Assembly: GCA_020631355.1 (NCBI GenBank)
Contig: JAHDHL010000011.1
Coordinates: 1-64,000, forward strand
From: Saprospiraceae bacterium
Lineage (GTDB): Bacteria > Bacteroidota > Bacteroidia > Chitinophagales > Saprospiraceae
Length of the DNA stretch: 64,000 nucleotides
Direction: 5' to 3'
The notes under the pieces were generated by a model. That model did not search any database. It was not told where the DNA came from and saw only the letters and a program-made list of their open reading frames with translations. Both the position numbers and the translations under genes were made by a program. Positions 61,361 through 64,000 of this stretch are shown here, piece after piece; the first letter of the stretch is position 1, and the number at the start of each line of letters is the position of its first letter.

Positions 61361-61783
61361 TTATCCTTTACACCTGAACTCATTCGTATTCGAATTGCCA
61401 ATCTGAGTTGGATCTCCATGCGCTTTTAGGATTTTGCTCGTTTGAACATATCCATTCTTAAGGATAATCTTAATTCGATATTTGTTGTGTAATTCCGGTT
61501 TTTCATCAGAAAACAGATACATAACATCTTCCTTACTGTCCTGAGCTTTGATTTTTCCTATTTCCTTGAAGAATTTGGAATGTCCTGTAGCTCTTTCAAT
61601 GATGAAATACTTGACATCTACTTCCTGAAGGGTAAACCATTCAAGGACTACTTCTTCCTCCACATTATAAATGTAGAATTCATTCAGATAATGTTCCGGT
61701 GGAATCACATCATGAGCCAACGCAGATAGTGTAATCATTGTGAAAGCAAAGGGAAGTAATAGTGTATGGATGATAGTTTTCAT
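61361..61783 (-). CDS. Secreted FN3-like module protein, no T9SS tail
   Basis: The 140-residue protein has a signal peptide ending ALAH. The body, LEWFTLQEVDVKYFIIERATGHSKFFKEIGKI, matches the FN3-like linker module that precedes T9SS sorting domains in this genome (genes at 9407 and 29906). Here the sorting domain itself is missing; the protein ends in a Cys/Asn-rich tail (SNTNEFRCKG). It may be a truncated cargo or an independent secreted module. Confidence 0.65.
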   Translation of the reverse strand: MKTIIHTLLLPFAFTMITLSALAHDVIPPEHYLNEFYIYNVEEEVVLEWFTLQEVDVKYFIIERATGHSKFFKEIGKIKAQDSKEDVMYLFSDEKPELHNKYRIKIILKNGYVQTSKILKAHGDPTQIGNSNTNEFRCKG

Positions 61784-62355
61784 AATCTATATAACTGAGA
61801 TGATTGAAAGTTGATGTTGTTTATTGTTCGTGTTTGATATAATTCAAATTTAAGACCAAAAGCATGTCATGGATTTTTTATAATCTCCTGGTTTGTGACA
61901 TGGTTTTTTACTACAATAATGTTGTTCTTTAATGCTTATATAAAATAAGTTTCATATTTCTTGCCAAAGTACATTTGGGTTTGAAATCGTGTAACTATTT
62001 GTGAATGAGTAAATTGTAGGATTTTTATATCTTTAATGTATATCGGGTTGATAATCTGAGTAGTCTGTTTTCTTAATACTGGGAATTGGGTCAATCAATG
62101 AAGTAAATTAGTGATTCGTCTTCCATCCCATTTCGTTGGAATAGGATTTCCTGACGATGAAATCCATGAATTACCAGATAAAAAAAATGCACTTTAACAC
62201 CGATTTTCTTGTAAAAACACTGTTTTGATGACAGACAAAGGCATTGTATTTCATGAAAATAATTCGTGTAAATGCTGAATTAAATGTGCATTACATAAAA
62301 AAAGAACCAACTGCATCAAGCAGTTGGTTCTCGTTTGGGTGGTACATTTGGTTTT
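61784..62355. other. Intergenic region with terminator, otherwise empty
   Basis: This 572-bp gap contains the terminator at 62303-62331. No gene, repeat or promoter was seen in the remainder, which is AT-rich. Confidence 0.55.
62303..62331 (-). terminator. Rho-independent terminator
   Basis: AGAACCAACTGC and GCAGTTGGTTCT pair perfectly around a 5-base loop; the minus strand continues with a run of Ts. It ends the gene at 62356. Confidence 0.85.
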
Positions 62356-63093
62356 TTATTGGTGACAAGTATCTCCTTTATGGGAACATATATCGAACTC
62401 CCCATATTTATGGTACTTAGTCAGATTTCTGAGAATATTATTGATATCATCAATGCCATCACAATGTTGTGGATATCGCTGGGTATTCAATAATTCTGTC
62501 CTCAATTCACTTGCTTTGTAATAGAATTGATGCAAATGAGATGAAATCTGAATCACACTGGTGTTGGTACAATTAGACACATTGTCCTCGAACTTGACGA
62601 ATCTGCATTGATAGTCCTTGGCGATGGCCAGATACTCAATGTTACACTTACTCGGTACTGGATCCACCGTTGCTCCACCGTTTTTGTTGTAAGTACGCTT
62701 ACTCGGGGTTGGAACCGAACTGGTATTCCCACAATTGGAACTTACCTTGGCTTCCACTGCGCGGTGCAATGGAATATTGACTACTGAACTGTGGAATGTA
62801 TCCGTGATACCCTCGATGATAGTATTACTTATAATCGTTGTATCAGATGCTGCACCAGATAGTACCGTGATTTCGAGGTCATAACTGTCCGCTTGCTGCA
62901 CTTCGTTCCAAGTATAGGTAACTTGGAATTCATTAGCCACAGCGGTATTACCCATGGATGACATCCATATATCATCCGGTGCGGGACATGATGTGGCAGG
63001 TATAGTAATTGGGTCACCATCATTCCAACATTTGGCAGATGTAAGGGTAAGTAGAATAACCATTACACCTAAAATCAAAAATTGTCTTTTCAT
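62356..63093 (-). CDS. Secreted Cys-rich hypothetical protein
   Basis: The 245-residue protein starts at the ATG at 63091-63093, where the signal peptide begins; the longer frame upstream, to 63291, overlaps the divergent gene at 63210 and lacks a signal. The signal peptide ends near TSAKC. An FN3-like segment (TYTWNEVQQADSYDLEITVL) and about ten cysteines follow, with CQFRC-like and DICSHKGDTCHQ segments at the end. The function is unknown. It diverges from the partial gene across about 116 bp. Confidence 0.68.
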   Translation of the reverse strand: MKRQFLILGVMVILLTLTSAKCWNDGDPITIPATSCPAPDDIWMSSMGNTAVANEFQVTYTWNEVQQADSYDLEITVLSGAASDTTIISNTIIEGITDTFHSSVVNIPLHRAVEAKVSSNCGNTSSVPTPSKRTYNKNGGATVDPVPSKCNIEYLAIAKDYQCRFVKFEDNVSNCTNTSVIQISSHLHQFYYKASELRTELLNTQRYPQHCDGIDDINNILRNLTKYHKYGEFDICSHKGDTCHQ

Positions 63094-63209
63094 TTTTATT
63101 CTTTTTTGTTTCGAGTGGCAAGTTGTAAATAATATATTTACGCAGCAATTAGGGTTATTCGTCCAAATCCCTGAGCAGTAAAAAAATAAAATTCGATACG
63201 CCAACTTAT

Positions 63210-64000
63210 ATGCATGATACGAAGCTGATCCGCTTGTATAAAACCTTGGATGACCAATGGAAAAAACGGTTCCAAGCATTCGTGGATTCACCTTATTACA
63301 ATACTAATCCCAATCTATGTAAACTGCTAGAATTCATAGCTTCGTTTGAATCTCCATATCATCAGGAGGAACTCACACGGGAAAAGGGCTTCAGATATAT
63401 CTTCGGGAGGAATAAGCCCCTGAATATCAGTTACATGACTAAGCTTTCATCAAAGTTAACCAAGCTGTTGGAACAGTTCATCTCCTTGGAAATCAGCAAG
63501 CATTCCAGCTTTATAGTGGATTACCATATGATGGAGTATTATGCCAAGCATGGCATTGAAAACGAGTATCTGAACACTTACAGGCAAATCAATAAACGCT
63601 TCAATCGGGAGGATATATCGCAGGAGACCTATTATCATCGGTTCATTGTTGAACAGGAATACAATCGCTATCTGTCTACCCAAAGGGACAAGGGAGTAGG
63701 GGATGTACATTTTGATTCCACCATAGAAGCCTTGGATGTCTTTTACTTCCTCAATAAACTCATTTACGAATGCCAAAGACTGAATAGAAGCCAGATAATC
63801 AAGGGTTTCGAGCGCAAAAGCGAGCATATCGTAGACTTGGACCAAATCGGTAAGAGTGATTTTAAGGAGATTCCTATCATATCCATTTGGTTCGATGCTT
63901 ACCAGTTATTGAAATCATCCGATAAACTCATTCACTATCATCACTTGAAAGAGGAATTAGTCAATATCAACTTACCCCTACCCATCCCACAGCTAAGAAT
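63210..64000 (+). CDS. Helical hypothetical protein, 3' end outside window
   Basis: The frame opens at ATG 63210 and stays open to the end of the window (263 codons, no stop), so the gene is cut off. The predicted product is all-helical and soluble, beginning MHDTKLIRLYKTLDDQWKKRF and containing a SPYYNTNPNL turn followed by a leucine-rich helix. The arrangement resembles the N-terminus of the gene at 21839 (residues 8-60), suggesting distant paralogy. The family is not recognised. Confidence 0.72.
   Translation, partial: MHDTKLIRLYKTLDDQWKKRFQAFVDSPYYNTNPNLCKLLEFIASFESPYHQEELTREKGFRYIFGRNKPLNISYMTKLSSKLTKLLEQFISLEISKHSSFIVDYHMMEYYAKHGIENEYLNTYRQINKRFNREDISQETYYHRFIVEQEYNRYLSTQRDKGVGDVHFDSTIEALDVFYFLNKLIYECQRLNRSQIIKGFERKSEHIVDLDQIGKSDFKEIPIISIWFDAYQLLKSSDKLIHYHHLKEELVNINLPLPIPQLR

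Noticed and set aside
63094-63291. N-terminal extension of the secreted protein at 62356
   Set aside because: It overlaps the divergent gene at 63210, has no signal peptide, and the clear signal starts at 63093.
1-64000. tRNA, rRNA or CRISPR array anywhere in the window
   Set aside because: I scanned for tRNA T-loop patterns, conserved rRNA segments and regularly spaced short repeats and found none; a covariance search would be decisive.

Overview
The window comes from a member of the Bacteroidota, probably a free-living or aquatic lineage. The signs are several proteins ending in type IX secretion (T9SS) sorting domains, a SusC/SusD pair, a tetratricopeptide/LuxR-type regulator typical of the phylum, one promoter of the TTG-N19-TAnnTTTG class, and many secreted proteins and lipoproteins. 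Base composition is moderately AT-rich. The first 1.3 kb and the 40.2-42 kb block are clearly more AT-rich than the rest and look accessory. I saw no rRNA, tRNA, CRISPR array or insertion sequence.

Layout. 1-1.4 kb: degraded small ORFs, a small membrane protein, and a 16-bp direct repeat around it. 1.4-4.8 kb: a minus-strand pair made of a caspase-like CHAT protease with an N-terminal effector-associated domain and an alpha/beta hydrolase, divergent from a zinc-ribbon membrane protein. 4.8-10.8 kb: a TPR-LuxR regulator, a small secreted protein, a tail-fibre-like protein with an S74 chaperone domain, and a T9SS cargo. 11-18.5 kb: a glycan-capture locus with a LamG/PNGase F-like secreted glycosidase followed by SusC and SusD. 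18.5-21.4 kb: two overlapping genes for a probable trans-envelope pair (a membrane-anchored protein and a secreted protein with a barrel-like C-terminus). 21.5-23.3 kb: a small secreted protein and a large hypothetical, distantly similar to the partial gene at the right edge. 23.5-26.8 kb: a four-gene envelope operon (CsgG-like, LPP20-like lipoprotein, DUF6175-like, hypothetical).

27-31.7 kb: arginine deiminase, a thioesterase and a YihY/BrkB membrane protein with overlapping reading frames, then a passenger-less T9SS anchor module and an indoleamine 2,3-dioxygenase-family protein. 31.8-35.5 kb: a secreted hypothetical, an M48 metalloprotease, and a membrane protein gene interrupted by an in-frame stop. 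35.6-38.7 kb: leucyl-tRNA synthetase carrying an inserted PD-(D/E)xK nuclease-like domain. 38.9-42.5 kb: coiled-coil proteins and two AT-rich lipoproteins, one with an HExxH motif. 42.8-49.9 kb: a tail-specific protease, an ABC-F ATPase, a secreted hypothetical, a PKD-cyclophilin lipoprotein and an NlpC/P60 lipoprotein. 50-53.8 kb: two lipoproteins and a secreted M14 carboxypeptidase. 53.9-57.8 kb: two overlapping DUF262 genes, the upstream one with a DUF1524 HNH motif, forming a GmrSD-like restriction module. 57.8-64 kb: an alpha/beta hydrolase, a charged coiled-coil protein, a cytochrome P450, two secreted hypotheticals and a partial gene running off the edge.

The best candidates for undescribed biology are the CHAT-hydrolase pair, the two-gene DUF262 module, the nuclease-like insertion in LeuRS, and the trans-envelope pair at 18.5-21.4 kb. 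All family assignments come from reading motifs by eye; no database search was run.
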